From the NCBI GenBank assembly GCA_007130585.1, contig SLSE01000142.1, positions 1-6,851 on the forward strand: a stretch of DNA of 6,851 nt, read 5' to 3'. The stretch comes from Syntrophomonadaceae bacterium. Lineage in GTDB: Bacteria; Bacillota; Dethiobacteria; DTU022. Position 1 is the first letter of the stretch, and each line of letters opens with the position of its first letter. This document shows positions 5,658 to 6,851 of the stretch, in pieces. The position numbers and the translations under genes are program-made. The notes under the pieces were generated by a model, which had not been told where the DNA came from, did no database searches, and saw only the letters and a program-made list of their open reading frames with translations.

Positions 5658-6521
5658 ATGATTGCAAAAGAATTGTTCGGCAGCACGGGTCATTTAAGTA
5701 CCCGTGTCCTTTTTGGCGCCGCCTCGTTAAGCCGGGTCACACAGGATGAAGCAGATCGCACGTTTGAAATTTTACTGAAATATGGAGTCAATCATATCGA
5801 TACGGCTGCAAACTATGGCGATGCGGAACTTCTGATCGGCCCATGGATGAAAAAGCATCGTCAGGAATTTTTTTTGGCAACTAAATCAGATAAACGCACT
5901 TACAGGGAAGCTAAAGAAGAATTACACCGTTCTCTCGAACGTCTGCAGGTTGACAGCGTAGATTTATGGCAAATGCACCTGCTGGTAGAGCCTGAAGATT
6001 GGGAAATTGCGATGGGGCCGGGCGGAGCGCTGGAAGCATTTACAGAAGCCCGCGAACAGGGCCTGACCCGTTTTCTGGGCGTTACAGGACACGGGCTGAG
6101 CACGCCTGCAATTCATCTTCGCAGTTTGGAGCGGTTCAATTTCGATTCAGTGCTGTTTCCATACAACTACCAGTTGATGCAAAGCCCTCAATATGCCTCC
6201 GAAACAGAGAAATTGCTCTCGGTCTGCAGCAAAAGGCAGGTTGCCGTTCAAACTATAAAATCCCTGGCGGCGGGCCCCTGGGGCAAGCACAAACAAACCC
6301 GGGCCACCTGGTATCAACCCCTGGAAAACCAGGAAGATATCGATCTCGCGGTGCACTGGGTGCTCAGCAGGACTCAGCTTTTCCTTAACACTGTCGGCGA
6401 TATAGATCTTCTGCCCAAAGTGTTGGATGCTGCAGCCCGTTTTGAAAGCGGCCCATCAGATCAGGAAATGCAAAAAATGTTCGAGCGGACCGGTATGCAG
6501 CCGCTGTTTGAGGAAGCTTAG
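5658..6521 (+). CDS. Aldo/keto reductase family protein
   Basis: A 287-residue TIM-barrel oxidoreductase, expected to reduce an aldehyde or ketone with NAD(P)H in the cytoplasm. The AKR tetrad is complete: Asp48 and Tyr53 in HIDTAANYGDAE, Lys76 in LATKSDKR and His107 in WQMHLL. Barrel strands follow in the usual order, with FLGVTGHG (139-146), FPYNYQLM (167-174) and AVQTIKSLAAGPWG (196-209). The protein is slightly short compared with the common 310-340-residue AKRs, and it has no C-terminal CxxCxxC ferredoxin-like extension. The physiological substrate cannot be inferred. It follows the universal stress gene on the same strand, fitting a general stress or detoxification role, but the 143-bp gap with possible operators suggests its own control. 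A small terminator follows. Confidence 0.92.
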   Translation: MIAKELFGSTGHLSTRVLFGAASLSRVTQDEADRTFEILLKYGVNHIDTAANYGDAELLIGPWMKKHRQEFFLATKSDKRTYREAKEELHRSLERLQVDSVDLWQMHLLVEPEDWEIAMGPGGALEAFTEAREQGLTRFLGVTGHGLSTPAIHLRSLERFNFDSVLFPYNYQLMQSPQYASETEKLLSVCSKRQVAVQTIKSLAAGPWGKHKQTRATWYQPLENQEDIDLAVHWVLSRTQLFLNTVGDIDLLPKVLDAAARFESGPSDQEMQKMFERTGMQPLFEEA

Positions 6522-6608
6522 CAAAAAGCTTGAGCCTTCGGGCATTTTTTGACTCGCCTGTCGTAATTATTTAAACAGCGGGGCAGTTCCTTGTGTTTCA
6601 GGTATCAA
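6522..6608. other. Convergent gap between aldo/keto reductase and VOC fragment
   Basis: This short 87-bp spacer holds the terminator at 6534-6550. Nothing else was seen. Confidence 0.6.
6534..6550 (+). terminator. Probable intrinsic terminator after the aldo/keto reductase
   Basis: GCC-TTCG-GGC is followed by one A and six Ts, 12 bases after the stop codon. The stem is only 3 bp, but C(UUCG)G is an exceptionally stable tetraloop. An A-run on the other side (6523-6527) gives some termination potential for the convergent minus-strand transcript too. Confidence 0.6.
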
Positions 6609-6785
6609 TTACGCAATATTTTCCATCAGCTGTATATTCATACCGTCCGGATCCTTGATAAAAAAGAACTTGATATGCGGGCTAGGCTGAACCGGGCCGC
6701 TTTCAGTATTAATACCTTTTTCTTTAACCAGGGCAAGCGCTTCATCCAAAGCACCGGCCAAGGTCAATTCAATACAGCTTTGCCC
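6609..6785 (-). pseudogene. VOC (glyoxalase-fold) protein fragment, C-terminal half only
   Basis: Reading leftwards from 6785, the minus strand has 58 sense codons plus TAA. The translation contains CIELTL, LDEALALVKEKGI, SGPVQPSPHIKFFF and IKDPDGMNIQLMEN, which I recognise as the second beta-alpha-beta-beta-beta module of small Firmicute glyoxalase/VOC proteins, ending in the typical DPDG turn and metal-site-type Gln/Glu strand. A complete VOC domain (about 120-130 residues) needs two such modules. The first is absent, because an in-frame TAA (6786-6788) precedes this one immediately. Possible starts are poor: TTG at 6767 would give 52 residues, and the only SD-like GGG is about 15 bases away. 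It is most simply a 5'-truncated remnant. A functional single-module protein is possible but less likely. It converges on the aldo/keto reductase. Confidence 0.55.
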
Positions 6786-6851
6786 TTATACCTCTTCGTC
6801 AAAAACCTGCTGCGCTAAGCGGAAGCTGTCGATGGCGGCCGGAACACCGCA
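6786..6851 (-). CDS. C-terminal end of a probable carboxymuconolactone decarboxylase/AhpD-like protein (cut by window edge)
   Basis: Entering from the right edge on the minus strand are 21 sense codons followed by TAA. They read CGVPAAIDSFRLAQQ and then VFDEEV. The pattern (Y/C)-x-G-x-P-A-A followed by an amphipathic helix and acidic end is typical of the last helix of carboxymuconolactone decarboxylase-family proteins, small helical enzymes that include peroxidase-like AhpD relatives. The catalytic CxxC/His region would be beyond the window, so activity cannot be judged. This call rests on a short stretch. The alternative is that these codons are the N-terminal part of the adjacent VOC gene interrupted by a nonsense codon. 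Confidence 0.4.
   Translation of the reverse strand, partial: CGVPAAIDSFRLAQQVFDEEV

Noticed and set aside
6786..6788. In-frame TAA as a recoded codon within a functional VOC gene
   Set aside because: TAA is not the pyrrolysine (UAG) or selenocysteine (UGA) codon, and the upstream 21 codons fit the end of a different protein family better.
6591..6818. 75-codon open frame on the plus strand near the right edge
   Set aside because: The opposite strand reads as recognisable VOC sequence over the same bases, and the ATG lacks a ribosome binding site.

Overview
The window looks like chromosomal DNA of an anaerobic bacterium, most likely a Clostridia-type Firmicute. The evidence is a ferredoxin-dependent 2-oxoacid oxidoreductase, strong AAGGAGG-type ribosome binding sites, tightly coupled genes and moderate base composition. 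The genus cannot be fixed from the sequence. No mobile element, CRISPR array, rRNA or tRNA was seen.

Layout: (1) Positions 1-738, plus strand, hold the 3' part of a 2-oxoacid:ferredoxin oxidoreductase beta subunit. (2) Positions 4543 down to 733, minus strand, hold a three-gene, translationally coupled operon: FAD-binding succinate dehydrogenase/fumarate reductase subunit, its iron-sulfur subunit, then a lyase of the fumarase/aspartase superfamily. The lyase and the beta-subunit gene converge and overlap by 6 bp. (3) Positions 4544-5034 are a 491-bp divergent control region with an AT-rich core that carries promoter-like sequences on both strands, plus several inverted repeats. (4) Positions 5035-5514, plus strand, encode a UspA-type universal stress protein with an ATP-binding motif. 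(5) Positions 5658-6521, plus strand, encode an aldo/keto reductase with a full catalytic tetrad, followed by a small terminator. (6) At the right edge, on the minus strand, lie what looks like the last 21 codons of a carboxymuconolactone decarboxylase/AhpD-like gene and, directly after its stop, a fragment that matches only the second half of a VOC (glyoxalase-fold) protein.

The left two thirds form a coherent metabolic block around C4 dicarboxylates. The lyase makes or uses fumarate (from malate or aspartate), the SdhA/SdhB pair interconverts fumarate and succinate, and the oxidoreductase, if it is specific for 2-oxoglutarate, links succinyl-CoA to 2-oxoglutarate through ferredoxin. No membrane-anchor gene (SdhC/SdhD) lies next to the dehydrogenase genes. 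The right third is ordinary stress/redox content.

I found no convincing new multi-gene system. The most useful leads are the anchor-less dehydrogenase operon, the divergent lyase, the structured leader before the stress-protein gene, and the half-length VOC fragment.
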